Shown: positions 16,546 through 25,358, counted from the first letter of the stretch. The stretch is DNA of 46,963 bases from Leucobacter sp. G161 (GCF_001482305.1 NZ_LOHP01000100.1:1-46963), one strand, 5' to 3'. The notes: generated from the sequence alone by a model not told the origin. Made by a program: numbers and translations.

Positions 16546-16852
16546 ACTTGGTGCTTCTCCCGCGGGCGAGCTCGACCGGATACTTCGCAGCAGTCTTTCT
16601 GAGCTTCTCCCTGATGAGAGATTCGGGCTCGGCGCCGAGCTTGTCTGCTAGGAAGAATGCATACGTGAGCACGTCAGCGAGTTCTTCCTTCACGTGCTCG
16701 ACGTCTCCATCATCGGACCATTGGAAGCATTCAAGCAGCTCAGCGGCTTCAATGCTGACGCTCTTTGCAAGGTTCGCAGGGCTGTGGAATTGTTCCCACT
16801 CGCGTTCTGCGGCAAACTTCCGAAGTGTGTCTTGGATGCTCTCTTGGTGCAT
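16532..16852 (-). CDS. MazG-like nucleotide pyrophosphohydrolase
   Basis: This is a 106-residue all-alpha NTP-PPase of the MazG/dCTPase-1 group, predicted to hydrolyse a (d)NTP to the monophosphate and pyrophosphate. The metal-binding pairs are E35-x2-E38 and E57-x2-D60, in SIEAAELLECFQW and EELADVLTY. Full length for a single-domain member. It overlaps the helicase gene by 14 bases and precedes it, which implies coupled translation and a shared task. No strong ribosome site is visible before ATG 16852. Confidence 0.88.
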   Translation of the reverse strand: MHQESIQDTLRKFAAEREWEQFHSPANLAKSVSIEAAELLECFQWSDDGDVEHVKEELADVLTYAFFLADKLGAEPESLIREKLRKTAAKYPVELARGRSTKYDQL

Positions 16853-16916
16853 GGCTCTAAGGTATCAGCGGAGGCTTGGTGGGTTGCGGTGGCGGCTTGG
16901 GGCTTCCGCATGCAAG

Positions 16917-17495
16917 CTAACGCGCCGGCTCTGTTGGAGCTCGCGTGATGCCGCGACCGGTTTCCTCTGCGGCGATCCGCATGAGTTTCTCGAGGATGTC
17001 CATGAGATGCGTTTGGTCTTCGGTGGTGAGTGCTTGGAGGAGCTTCGATTCGCGGCGGTTGCGCTCAAGGAATACTCGCTGATAGGTCGTCTTTCCCTCC
17101 TCTGTTGCCGTGTGGACGACTGCCCGTCCGTCGTGCGGTGAAGTCTCTCTGTTCACCATCCCGTCAGCGAGGAGCGTACGCACCGCCGATGAAACCGCGG
17201 CACGACTCATCCCGGTGAGGTCTGCGATCTCCGACTGTGTGAGGGGGCCACAGAGGGTTAACGTGAGCATGATGCGCTGACCAGCGGTTGATAGTTCGGT
17301 GCTGCGAGAGCCGTGCTCGGCGCGGGCGAACTCGCCCATCGTTCCCGTGGCGCGCCGCATGCGCATGACGAGGCGGGAGGCGTCAGCGTCGACTCCGGGG
17401 AAGTGCTCGGGGAGGTGTGCGTACGCGAAGTGCGTAAACCACCAGTCGGGAAGTACTGCATCAGCGCGTTCAGTGCCCGCATCGTCAATCCACAT
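16917..17495 (-). CDS. MarR-family transcriptional regulator
   Basis: This is a 192-residue winged-helix regulator. The DNA-binding part is LTQSEIADLTGMSRAAVSSAVRTLLADGMV, followed by the wing RETSPHDGRAVVHTATEEG. The N-terminal 60 residues are longer than usual and carry aromatic residues (WWFTHFAYAH). An open frame extends 31 codons upstream, but ATG 17495 with AAAGGTGA before it is preferred. It is divergent from the amino-acid type ABC operon, with a perfect palindrome in the shared promoter region, so it very probably controls that operon and itself. Confidence 0.87.
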   Translation of the reverse strand: MWIDDAGTERADAVLPDWWFTHFAYAHLPEHFPGVDADASRLVMRMRRATGTMGEFARAEHGSRSTELSTAGQRIMLTLTLCGPLTQSEIADLTGMSRAAVSSAVRTLLADGMVNRETSPHDGRAVVHTATEEGKTTYQRVFLERNRRESKLLQALTTEDQTHLMDILEKLMRIAAEETGRGITRAPTEPAR

Positions 17496-17592
17496 CGCGT
17501 CACCTTTCTGGGTTTCACCGATCGTATAAGAGGTGGGGCCCGTTGCGGTTGTGCCGCGAGGTGCCCACCGGATAAATATATCAAACAAAGTC

Positions 17593-17608
17593 TTGACTAA
17601 TTAGTCAA
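17593..17608. promoter_or_regulatory. palindromic operator over a promoter, MarR target
   Basis: TTGACTAATTAGTCAA is a perfect 16-bp palindrome between the MarR gene and the importer operon. Its first six bases, TTGACT, also serve as a -35 element, with AATACT at 17616-17621 as the -10 at a 17-base spacer for the plus-strand operon. Binding of the regulator here would block RNA polymerase. Form and size are typical for MarR dimers. Confidence 0.8.
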
Positions 17609-17657
17609 AAGATTGAATACTTTGAAGTGCCTGACTTGGGCTGCAAAGGAGGAACCC

Positions 17658-18593
17658 ATGACTATTTCACGATCACTGAAGATCTCGTCGCTCGCGGCTG
17701 CCGCCGCACTAATGCTTGCTGGCTGCACTGCTGCAGAGTCCGGCTCGCAGGGAGCAGGGGATGAACCAAAAGATGAGGCTGGCTTCACGCTTCCCAGCGA
17801 TCTTCGCGAGCCTACCGGCGAGTTTGGTGCGCTCAAGAATCTCGTGCCTGATGATGAGGACGGCATCTGGATCGCAGCCGGATCCGGTCAGGTCGCGCCG
17901 CTCCAATATGTCCCCGAGGGGAGCAGCGAAATTATTGGGCTGGTTGCCGACCTCACCGCGGAGTACGCACACCGCCTGGGGCTCGAACTGCAGATTGAGC
18001 AGGTGTCCGGTGGCGGTGTGATGCCCGGGGTGGAATCTGGACGCTATGACGCGGCTCTCGCCTCCGGTGACTTCATTGAGCGGCGCGGCACGGCGTCGTT
18101 CGTCGATATTCTGAAGGGCGGGACAGCCCTCCTGGGGAACACCCAGGCTCCTGCAGACATTACTGGGGTTGACGATCTGTGCGGACATTCGTTGGCCGTT
18201 ACGATTAGCTCCATTCAGCAGACTCGCGCCGAGGAAGAAAACGCGACCTGCATCGACGCAGGTGAAGAACCAATCGATGTGCAGCCTTACGATACCGTGC
18301 AAGCCGCGATCCTCGCAGTACAGTCGCAGCAGGCAGAGGTGGCCTGGTCGGACATCTCGCCGATCAACGTCGTGCTCGCAGAGACCCCCGGGCAATTCGA
18401 GCTTGTAGGGGACCTCATGTGGTATGCCCCGTACGGCGTTGCAATCGCTGTTGAGCGCACAGGAATGACTGAAGCCGTGCAAGCTGCACTCCAAAGCATG
18501 CACGACGACGGCACCTATCAAGAGATTCTTGAGCGGTGGGGCAGCGAGAGTCTTGCGCTCGATGAGATCGAGATCAACGGGTCCGAATTCTAA
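17658..18593 (+). CDS. amino-acid type (family 3) ABC substrate-binding lipoprotein
   Basis: This 311-residue binding protein has a lipobox LAGC near residue 22 and the SBP_bac_3 fold: EIIGLVADLTAEYAHRLGLE, GVESGRYDAALASGDFIERR, LCGHSLAVTISSIQQ and AILAVQSQQAEVAWSDISP. The strong AAAGGAGG ribosome site fixes ATG 17658. It is the first gene of a four-gene unit with permease, ATPase and aldo/keto reductase, and overlaps the permease start by one base (TAATG). The family binds polar amino acids and related small molecules; the ligand here is unknown. Confidence 0.88.
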   Translation: MTISRSLKISSLAAAAALMLAGCTAAESGSQGAGDEPKDEAGFTLPSDLREPTGEFGALKNLVPDDEDGIWIAAGSGQVAPLQYVPEGSSEIIGLVADLTAEYAHRLGLELQIEQVSGGGVMPGVESGRYDAALASGDFIERRGTASFVDILKGGTALLGNTQAPADITGVDDLCGHSLAVTISSIQQTRAEEENATCIDAGEEPIDVQPYDTVQAAILAVQSQQAEVAWSDISPINVVLAETPGQFELVGDLMWYAPYGVAIAVERTGMTEAVQAALQSMHDDGTYQEILERWGSESLALDEIEINGSEF

Positions 18594-19501
18594 TGTCCTC
18601 TCCTGAAAAGGCGGCCCTCACGGGGCCGATCGACATAGACCTGACTACGCCCCGGATTGGGCGCAGGCGTTTGTCCTGGTGGGTTTGGGGTGCTGTCGGA
18701 GCTTTCGTGCTGATAGGTGTCACTCGATTCATGATCGTGACCCCCGGGTGGCAGTGGAACGTGGTGGCGGAGTACCTCTTCAAGCCGGAGATACTCCGCG
18801 GCGTGATGAATACAATTTGGCTTACAGTCCTATCTGCGTTGACAGGTCTCGTGGCCGGTGGCCTCGTTGCAATCTTGCGGATGTCGCAGAACCCGGCGCT
18901 TCGCATCGCGGGAACTGCATTCATCTGGCTGATGCGCGCGATACCAGCCCTCGTCGTGCTCCTGTTTATCTTCTTTTTCGGGGCACTCGTGCCGGAACTC
19001 ACTGTCGGCATTCCGTTTACCGACATCACGCTATTCTCCGTAAGAACGAATGACGTCATCAACAAGTTCACGGCTGCACTCATTGGGCTGACGCTTATCC
19101 AAGCCGCCTATGTCGGGGAAATTTACCGTGCCGGTATCCTCTCGGTGTCGAAGGGGCAGTACGAGGCTGCAGGGGCCATCGGAATGACCCGCGCACAGGC
19201 AATGCGGCGGATTATTATGCCGCAGGCAATTCGGGTCATCATCCCGCCCCTGAGCAACGAGCTCATCACGCTCTTCAAGAGCACATCGCTCGTGTCCGTG
19301 ATTGGGTTCACCGAGCTGCTCACCTCAGTGCAGCTCGTTTATGGCCGCACCTATCAGACCATTCCAATGCTTCTCGTCGCGTGCCTTTGGTACTTGCTCC
19401 TCACGAGTATCGCCATGCTCGCGCAGGGTGCACTCGAGAAGCACTACTCTCGTGGGTTTGTTCGGCGGAGCAAACTCAGGACTGTGGAGGTTCCCGCATG
19501 A
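18593..19501 (+). CDS. polar amino-acid type ABC permease
   Basis: This is a 302-residue HisM/GlnP-type permease. Membrane spans include residues 23-45 and several from about 75 onward. The docking loop is EAAGAIGMTRAQAMRRIIMP, followed by IPPLSNELITLFKSTSLVSV, diagnostic for the family. One permease gene implies a homodimer. The N-terminus carries a cytoplasmic extension of about 20 residues. Its stop overlaps the ATPase start as ATGA. Confidence 0.9.
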   Translation: MSSPEKAALTGPIDIDLTTPRIGRRRLSWWVWGAVGAFVLIGVTRFMIVTPGWQWNVVAEYLFKPEILRGVMNTIWLTVLSALTGLVAGGLVAILRMSQNPALRIAGTAFIWLMRAIPALVVLLFIFFFGALVPELTVGIPFTDITLFSVRTNDVINKFTAALIGLTLIQAAYVGEIYRAGILSVSKGQYEAAGAIGMTRAQAMRRIIMPQAIRVIIPPLSNELITLFKSTSLVSVIGFTELLTSVQLVYGRTYQTIPMLLVACLWYLLLTSIAMLAQGALEKHYSRGFVRRSKLRTVEVPA

Positions 19502-20295
19502 GTGAAGTTGTTGTTGTCGTCGACGGGCTCATCAAGAAGTTCCACGATGTGGCGGTGTTGCAAGGCGTCGATCTCACGCTCCACCGGGGCGAGGTCCTGA
19601 GCATCATCGGCCCTTCCGGCTCTGGCAAGTCCACACTGCTGAGGTGTTTGAACCAACTGGAGGAGATTGACGGCGGGGAGATCCGCCACAATGGTGAACT
19701 CCTCGGGATCGAGACTGTCCGAGGCAAGCTCATGCGGTCGCGCGAAAAGGATATTGTCCGTCAGCGACGAGCCTTTGGAATGGTGTTCCAGCACTTCAAC
19801 CTCTTCCCGCACATGACTGCCATTGAGAATGTGATGGAGGGGCCCACACAGGTCCGCAAAGTTTCAAAAACGAAAGCCTCGGCGCTCGCTGCTGAAGAAC
19901 TCGCACGCGTGGGGCTTGCTGGGCACGCGAACCATTACCCGGCGGAGTTGTCTGGCGGGCAGCAGCAAAGAGTCGCGATCGCGCGGGCGCTGGCGATGCG
20001 ACCCGAGATCATGCTCTTTGACGAGCCGACCAGTGCGCTCGATCCTGAGCTAGTTGACGAGGTATTGGACGTCATTCGCAGCCTCGCAGCTGAGGGAATG
20101 ACGATGGCGATCGTAACCCACGAAATGAGTCTCGCTCAAGAAATATCAGACACCGTGGTCGTTATGGACCGCGGTCAGGTTGTGGAGACGGGCCCACCTG
20201 GTCAGGTGTTCCGCGCCCCGCGCTCCGAACGTACGCGTCGGTTCGTCGCAAAACTTATCGCAGCTCAACAGAAAACAGACAAGGAGAATCTATGA
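19498..20295 (+). CDS. polar amino-acid type ABC ATPase
   Basis: This 265-residue GlnQ/HisP-type ATPase has Walker A GPSGSGKST, Q-loop MVFQHFNLFPHMTAIENV, signature LSGGQQQRVAIARAL, Walker B IMLFDEPTSALDPE and H-loop IVTHEMSLAQE. ATG 19498 is preferred to longer starts because it forms the ATGA overlap with the permease. The insertion LLGIETVRGKLMRSREKD after the A-loop region is typical of this subgroup. Confidence 0.92.
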   Translation: MSEVVVVVDGLIKKFHDVAVLQGVDLTLHRGEVLSIIGPSGSGKSTLLRCLNQLEEIDGGEIRHNGELLGIETVRGKLMRSREKDIVRQRRAFGMVFQHFNLFPHMTAIENVMEGPTQVRKVSKTKASALAAEELARVGLAGHANHYPAELSGGQQQRVAIARALAMRPEIMLFDEPTSALDPELVDEVLDVIRSLAAEGMTMAIVTHEMSLAQEISDTVVVMDRGQVVETGPPGQVFRAPRSERTRRFVAKLIAAQQKTDKENL

Positions 20296-21254
20296 ACACC
20301 GCACGACTTGGAACGACAGACGTCGAGGTCTCACGCCTTTCGCTCGGATCCTGGTACACGTATTCGCGGCTAAGCTTTGAGGCCGGCGTCGAGCTTGTGC
20401 GCACGGCTCTTGATAACGGGGTGACGTTCTTCGACGTCGCCTACTACCGGAACTCGCCGCACACCGAACTCATCTTCAGCCGGCTGATCCGTGAAGCGGG
20501 TGCGAAGCGGGAGGACTACCAGATTGCTGAAAAGCTCTGGTACTTCAGCTACCCGGAGGAATCGCTGAGCGTGCAGACGGACCGGATGCTTCGCCGCGTT
20601 GATGAGGACTGGGTGGACACACTCATCATTGAGCACCCGCGCCCTGGCATGAGCGTGGAGAAGCTCGTCGACGAAATCACTGAGGTGGTCGCTGACGGAC
20701 GCGCCAAGAGTTGGGGAGCGCTCAACTGGGTACCCGAGGATCTGATGAAGGCTCACGCGCACGCCAAGGCGAATGGGGTTCAAGGGCCTGCGCTTGCGCA
20801 GCTCAAGTATTCGATCGTACGACGCAACGTCGTCGAGGAGCAGTACCGTCAAGTCGTTGAGGAAACGGGGATGAGTATCCACGCGTCCGACACCATGGAA
20901 GGCGGAATCCTCGCAGGCGTGCTCAACCCTGAACGTCATATTGGAATTGACGTGGGAGAGATCCGCGAGCAGATCAAGAACACGGTTCCAAAGGTCATCG
21001 AGGCCGCGAAGAGCCTCGACATTACTCCGGCGCAGTTCTCGCTCGCATGGTGCCTCACGAACCCGCAGGTCGCCTCGTTGCTGTTCGGTGCTACTCGACC
21101 GGAGCGACTGCTTGAAAACATAGAAGCCGTTCGAATTGCTGAGGAGCACGGTGCAGAGATACGCGCCGCTGCCGAGGGCCTGGGCATCGATGCTCACGCG
21201 CTTGACGCCCCGTACACCCACGACAGGGCGCTTATCGGCGACTACGTCGCGTAA
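20292..21254 (+). CDS. aldo/keto reductase
   Basis: This 320-residue NADPH-dependent oxidoreductase has the Kv-beta-like AKR pattern: LGTTDVEVSRLSLGSW, then FFDVAYYRN with the catalytic Asp (about 48) and Tyr (about 53), the lysine in IAEKLWY (about 81), and IIEHPRPG where most AKRs have LLHxxD, so the catalytic histidine is kept. LLFGATRPERLLENIEA is the cofactor-binding end. It overlaps the ATPase stop by four bases, so it belongs to the importer unit and probably reduces the imported compound or a product of it (inference). Confidence 0.88.
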   Translation: MNTARLGTTDVEVSRLSLGSWYTYSRLSFEAGVELVRTALDNGVTFFDVAYYRNSPHTELIFSRLIREAGAKREDYQIAEKLWYFSYPEESLSVQTDRMLRRVDEDWVDTLIIEHPRPGMSVEKLVDEITEVVADGRAKSWGALNWVPEDLMKAHAHAKANGVQGPALAQLKYSIVRRNVVEEQYRQVVEETGMSIHASDTMEGGILAGVLNPERHIGIDVGEIREQIKNTVPKVIEAAKSLDITPAQFSLAWCLTNPQVASLLFGATRPERLLENIEAVRIAEEHGAEIRAAAEGLGIDAHALDAPYTHDRALIGDYVA

Positions 21255-21311
21255 CCTCCACCCAGGGAGCGAACGCGCCGACCGGTTGTAGGTATTTTCA
21301 AAGCAATCGGG

Positions 21312-21347
21312 AGAGGGTCAGAGCCTATGTGGAGGTTCTGGCCCTCT
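21312..21347 (+). terminator. stem-loop after the importer/AKR operon
   Basis: A 14-bp stem (21312-21325 with 21334-21347, two G-U pairs) with loop TATGTGGA lies 58 bases after the AKR stop. No U-tract follows, so it is a terminator or 3' RNA-stabilising hairpin of the GC-rich type. Confidence 0.5.
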
Positions 21348-21422
21348 TGCGCTTGCCTGGGGCGCCCAACTCACCCGCGAAAGGGGGTATCCGCCAAACG
21401 CGGCCCCAGGGATCATGAAGTC

Positions 21423-23027
21423 ATGGGCAATGGAGCACAGATTTCTTACGCATCGGGTCCGAGCATGACGCCGCTACTGGGTGAAACCCTTGGTGGAATG
21501 CTTGGCAGAATCACCGAGCAGTTTCCTGACAACGAAGCGCTGGTCGAGTCGTTCACTGGCAGACGCTGGACGTTCAGCGAGCTACTGAGCGAGAGCGAGA
21601 CCCTCGCTGACGCACTCACGAAGCGCGGCATCAAGAAGGGCGACCGGGTCGGTATTTGGTCGCCGAACTGTGCCGAGTGGGTGTTCACGCAGTACGCGAC
21701 CGCACTGATCGGGGCGATCCTCGTGAACGTGAATCCCGCGTACCGCACCCACGAGCTGCAGTACGTCGTCGAGCAGTCGGGCATCTCGCTCATGGTGAGC
21801 GCGGTCGAGTATCGCACGAGCGACTACGCGGGCATGCTCGCCGAGATCGGGTTCACCGACGTGCTGTTCATCGGCACGAAAGAGTGGGACGAGACGATGG
21901 CAGACGCGGCCGCGAACCCGCCGGAGGAGGAGCGGCCGTCGCTCGCCTTCGATGAGGCCCTCAACATCCAGTACACGTCGGGCACCACGGGCTTCCCGAA
22001 GGGCGCGACGCTTACCCACCACAACATCCTGAACAACGGCTTCTTTGTGGGCGAGGGGATCGGCTATACCTCGGCGGACCGGGTGTGCCTGCCGGTGCCG
22101 CTGTACCACTGCTTCGGCATGGTGATGGGCATCCTCGGCGCGCACAGCCACGGATCCTGCATCGTGCTCCCGGCACCGGTGTTCGACGCCGAGAAGACGC
22201 TCGGCGCGGTCGAACAGGAGCGCTGCACCTCGCTGTACGGCGTCCCCACGATGTTCATCGCCGAGCTCGGGCTTGAGGGCTTCACGAACTTCAACCTGCA
22301 GTCGCTGCGCACAGGCATCATGGCGGGGTCCTCGTGCCCCGCGGAGGTGATGGAAGAGGTCATGGCCGAGATGAATATGCGCGAGGTCGCGATTTGCTAC
22401 GGCATGACCGAGACCGCGCCCGTGTCGACGATGACGTCGATCACCGACGACCTGGTGGCGCGCACGCAGACCATCGGCAAGGTCATGCCGCACCTCGAGG
22501 TGAAGATCATCGACGAGCAGGGCCAGGTCGTGCCCGTCGGCGAACCCGGTGAGCTGTGCACGCGCGGCTACTCGGTGATGCTCGGCTACTGGGGCAACGC
22601 GGAGCAGACCGCAGAGGCAATCGACCCGGGCAAGTGGATCCACACCGGCGACATCGCGACGATGGACGCAGACGGCCGTCTCTCGGTCGTGGGCCGACTC
22701 AAAGACGTGGTGATCCGCGGCGGCGAGAACATCTACCCCCGAGAGATCGAAGAGTTCTACTACCGCCACCCCGACATCGCAGACGTGCAGGTCATCGGGG
22801 TACCCGACCAGCGTTTCGGCGAGGAACTCATGGCGTGGGTCGTGCTGCGCCCCGGGGCGGATTCGGTGACGGCCGAGGCCCTGCGAGAGTTCGCGAACGG
22901 GCGCCTCGCCCACTTCAAGATCCCGAAGTACGTGCACGTCGTCGACGAGTTCCCGATGACTGTCACCGGGAAGGTCCGCAAGGTCGAGATGCGCGAACTT
23001 TCACTGTCAATGTTGGACGCCAGGTGA
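21423..23027 (+). CDS. fatty-acyl-CoA synthetase (AMP-binding)
   Basis: This is a 534-residue ANL ligase of the FadD/AcsA group for medium or long chains. It has IQYTSGTTGFPKGATLTHHN, the substrate region SLYGVPTMFIAELG, CYGMTETAPVS, TGDIATMDADGRLSVVGRLKDVVIRGGENIYP, and MTVTGKVRKVEMRE with the catalytic lysine. The ATG at 21423 follows AGGGATC; an open frame continues 32 codons upstream but has poor protein character. It is in the same direction as the LuxR regulator and acyl-CoA dehydrogenase that follow, giving a small beta-oxidation cluster. Confidence 0.88.
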   Translation: MGNGAQISYASGPSMTPLLGETLGGMLGRITEQFPDNEALVESFTGRRWTFSELLSESETLADALTKRGIKKGDRVGIWSPNCAEWVFTQYATALIGAILVNVNPAYRTHELQYVVEQSGISLMVSAVEYRTSDYAGMLAEIGFTDVLFIGTKEWDETMADAAANPPEEERPSLAFDEALNIQYTSGTTGFPKGATLTHHNILNNGFFVGEGIGYTSADRVCLPVPLYHCFGMVMGILGAHSHGSCIVLPAPVFDAEKTLGAVEQERCTSLYGVPTMFIAELGLEGFTNFNLQSLRTGIMAGSSCPAEVMEEVMAEMNMREVAICYGMTETAPVSTMTSITDDLVARTQTIGKVMPHLEVKIIDEQGQVVPVGEPGELCTRGYSVMLGYWGNAEQTAEAIDPGKWIHTGDIATMDADGRLSVVGRLKDVVIRGGENIYPREIEEFYYRHPDIADVQVIGVPDQRFGEELMAWVVLRPGADSVTAEALREFANGRLAHFKIPKYVHVVDEFPMTVTGKVRKVEMRELSLSMLDAR

Positions 23028-23147
23028 GTGTCCGCGCAGCTCGCCGACGTTACGTTGGACTTGACTGCGCGATACCCATAGGCTGGCTCGCACGGCGACG
23101 GCGCCGGGTTGAACCCTCGGTGTAGCCGCCCGCTACAAGGAGGTCCC

Positions 23148-23210
23148 ATGTTTGAGGAACAACGCACAGCGTGTTTCCGCGTGGCATCGCTGCCTGGGAG
23201 CACCCCATGA
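23148..23210 (+). CDS. 20-residue leader ORF coupled to the LuxR gene
   Basis: ATG 23148 has a better ribosome site (ACAAGGAGGTCCC) than the regulator itself. It opens a 20-codon frame whose TGA overlaps the regulator ATG at 23207 as ATGA. It is either a real translation-coupling leader, or the regulator's original N-terminus separated by a one-base frameshift, because the regulator frame is also open back to a GTG at 23171. Sequence alone cannot decide. Confidence 0.4.
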   Translation: MFEEQRTACFRVASLPGSTP

Positions 23211-24037
23211 AGGGGTCAGGCATCGCCGGCGCGCTCAGCGGCGCACGGCAGACCACTCACCTTGACGTGCTCTTCGGCGGCTACACGACCCCCGAGGTGG
23301 ATCGCTTCACGATCACGCACTCCGTCGGTGTGCGCACCGCGGCGTTGAACGGCCTGGTGATCCGCAAGGGTGCTGGTCTGGGCGGCCTCGCGTTCGCGCA
23401 CGCCGCGCCCGCAGTCGCGGCGGACTATCTCCATGACGAGACCATCTCGCGGGACTACGACCGCGCGGTGTCGGCGGAAGACCTGCGCTCGGTCGCCGCG
23501 CTGCCGATCGTTATCGAGGGAGTCTCCCGCGGGATCGTCTACGGCGCGCGGCGTCACGCAGGCCCGTTCACAGCGGCGGAAGTGAAGAGCGTCGCTGAGG
23601 CCGCAGGAACCATCGCGTTCCGGCTCGCGGTCGACGACGCCGTCACGAAGCAGACGACGGCCGTCGAGACCGCAGAGTATCTGCGCTCGGTGCGATCCGC
23701 GCCGTCGGATCGGGAGTGGGAGCAGGTGCGCGCCGCGTTCGCGGAGCTGCGTGAGTTCGCGCGCGGCGTCGAAGACCCCACCGCGCAGGCCGAACTGCAC
23801 GGCATCCTCACCAAGCTCGCCCCCGGCGCGACCGAGGCGGGGCCCGCGCTGTCGGCCCGGGAAATCGATGTGCTCGCGCTCGTCGCACTCGGGCTGAGCA
23901 ACCGCGAGATCGGGGAGCGGCTGCACCTCGAGCTCGAGACCGTGAAGAGCTACCTGCGGGCCGCTATGCGCAAGCTCGGGGCCCACAACCGCGTCGAATC
24001 CGTCGCGCTCGCCCGCCGTTACGGCCAGCTGCCGTGA
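23207..24037 (+). CDS. GAF-LuxR family transcriptional regulator
   Basis: This 276-residue regulator has a GAF-like sensor region (about residues 15-150; VGVRTAALNGLVIRKGAGLGG, then RSVAALPIVIEGVSRGIVYGA) and a C-terminal LuxR helix-turn-helix (LSAREIDVLALVALGLSNRE, then LELETVKSYLRAAMRKLG). It lies between an acyl-CoA synthetase and an acyl-CoA dehydrogenase and probably senses a small molecule from that pathway (inference). The start is uncertain: ATG 23207 or GTG 23171. TTGGAC at 23055-23060 and TAGGCT at 23079-23084 form a weak promoter candidate. Confidence 0.8.
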   Translation: MKGSGIAGALSGARQTTHLDVLFGGYTTPEVDRFTITHSVGVRTAALNGLVIRKGAGLGGLAFAHAAPAVAADYLHDETISRDYDRAVSAEDLRSVAALPIVIEGVSRGIVYGARRHAGPFTAAEVKSVAEAAGTIAFRLAVDDAVTKQTTAVETAEYLRSVRSAPSDREWEQVRAAFAELREFARGVEDPTAQAELHGILTKLAPGATEAGPALSAREIDVLALVALGLSNREIGERLHLELETVKSYLRAAMRKLGAHNRVESVALARRYGQLP

Positions 24038-24089
24038 CCGGCTGACGAGCCGGGCGGCCGACCTCCCTTTTCTCATGACCTTTTCCGAA

Positions 24090-24103
24090 CGAACGATTGT
24101 TCG
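24090..24103. promoter_or_regulatory. inverted repeat before the acyl-CoA dehydrogenase gene
   Basis: CGAAC-GATT-GTTCG is a perfect 5-bp-arm inverted repeat 53 bases before the start codon, in a gap of 119 bases. It has the form of a TetR- or LuxR-type site. The overlapping GAAC direct repeats (GAACGAAC) blur its limits. Confidence 0.4.
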
Positions 24104-24156
24104 GGAGATAACGAACACCACACCCACACCCAACGAAGAACGCTAAGGAGCGGTTC

Positions 24157-25308
24157 ATGGAAAACTACAACCTGAACGAGGAAGAGCTGCAGCTCGCCAC
24201 GATGGTGAAGGAGTTCGCCGACGAGGTTGTCGCGCCGATCTCCTACGAGGCGGATCGCACCCACACGCTGCCACTCGACATCGTCAGGCAGATGGGTGAC
24301 ATGGGGCTGTTCGGCCTGCCGTTCCCCGAAGAGGTCGGCGGCCAGGGCGGCGACTACTTCGCGCTGTGCCTCGCGATTGAGGCGCTCGCCCGCGTGGATC
24401 AGTCGGTCGCGATCACCCTCGAAGCCGGCGTCGGCCTCGGCGCGATGCCGCTCTTCAACTTCGGCACCGACGAGCAGAAGGCCGAGCTGCTGCCCGACCT
24501 GCTCGCGGGTCGCACGCTCGCCGGCTTCGGCCTCACCGAGCCCGAGGCGGGTTCAGACGCGGGGGCCACCCGCACCACCGCCCGCCTTGAGAACGGTGAG
24601 TGGGTCATCAACGGCTCGAAGCAGTTCATCACGAACTCGGGCACCGACATCACGAAGTTCGTGACCGTCATCGCCGTCACGGGGGAGAAAGACGGCCGCA
24701 AGGAGCTGTCGACAATCATCGTGCCGAACGGCACCCCCGGCTTCACCGTCGAGCCCGCCTACGACAAGGTCGGCTGGAACGCGTCGGACACGCACCCGCT
24801 GAGCTTCAACGACGTGCGCGTGCCCGAGGCAAACCTGCTCGGCGAGCGCGGCCGCGGCTTCGCGAACTTCCTGCGCACCCTCGACGAGGGTCGAATCGCC
24901 GTCGGCGCGCTCGCGACCGGCGCTGCCGAGGGCTGCCTGAATGACGCCGTCGAGTACTCGAAGCAGCGCATCGTCTTCGGTGAGCAGCTCGCGACCCGCC
25001 AACACATCCAGTTCACGCTCGCACGCATGCGACTGCGCGTCCACAACGCGCGTCTCGCGTGGCATCACGCCGCGCGCCTGTGCGCCGCGGGCAAGCCGTT
25101 CAAGACCGAGGCGGCAATCGCGAAGCTCACCGGCTCCGACGCGGCGATGGACAACGCGCGCGACGCGACCCAGATCTTCGGCGGTAACGGCTTCATGAAC
25201 GAGTTCTCGGTTGCCCGTCACTACCGCGACTCGAAGATCCTCGAGATCGGCGAGGGCACGAACGAGGTACAGCTCATGCTCATCGCTCGTTCGCTTGGGC
25301 TCGGGTAA
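24157..25308 (+). CDS. acyl-CoA dehydrogenase
   Basis: This 383-residue FAD enzyme introduces the alpha-beta double bond in acyl-CoA. It has GFGLTEPEAGSDAG, INGSKQFITNSG, DKVGWNASDTHPLSFNDVRVPEANLLGE, the helical ERGRGFANFLRTLDEGRIAVGA region, and near the C-terminus QIFGGNGF and RDSKILEIGEGTNEVQ. The glutamate of IGEGTNE is in the position of the catalytic base of short/medium-chain enzymes. A CTAAGGAG ribosome site supports ATG 24157. The RES toxin frame runs antisense through it. Confidence 0.92.
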   Translation: MENYNLNEEELQLATMVKEFADEVVAPISYEADRTHTLPLDIVRQMGDMGLFGLPFPEEVGGQGGDYFALCLAIEALARVDQSVAITLEAGVGLGAMPLFNFGTDEQKAELLPDLLAGRTLAGFGLTEPEAGSDAGATRTTARLENGEWVINGSKQFITNSGTDITKFVTVIAVTGEKDGRKELSTIIVPNGTPGFTVEPAYDKVGWNASDTHPLSFNDVRVPEANLLGERGRGFANFLRTLDEGRIAVGALATGAAEGCLNDAVEYSKQRIVFGEQLATRQHIQFTLARMRLRVHNARLAWHHAARLCAAGKPFKTEAAIAKLTGSDAAMDNARDATQIFGGNGFMNEFSVARHYRDSKILEIGEGTNEVQLMLIARSLGLG

Positions 25309-25358
25309 GCCAAGGGGGTGATGGCGGCGGGCGCGATCCGCTGCCGTTACCGCCCGCC

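Noticed and set aside
21582..22937. 451-codon minus-strand frame antisense to the acyl-CoA synthetase
   Set aside because: Low-complexity His/Arg/Val composition without motifs; the plus strand encodes a full ligase.
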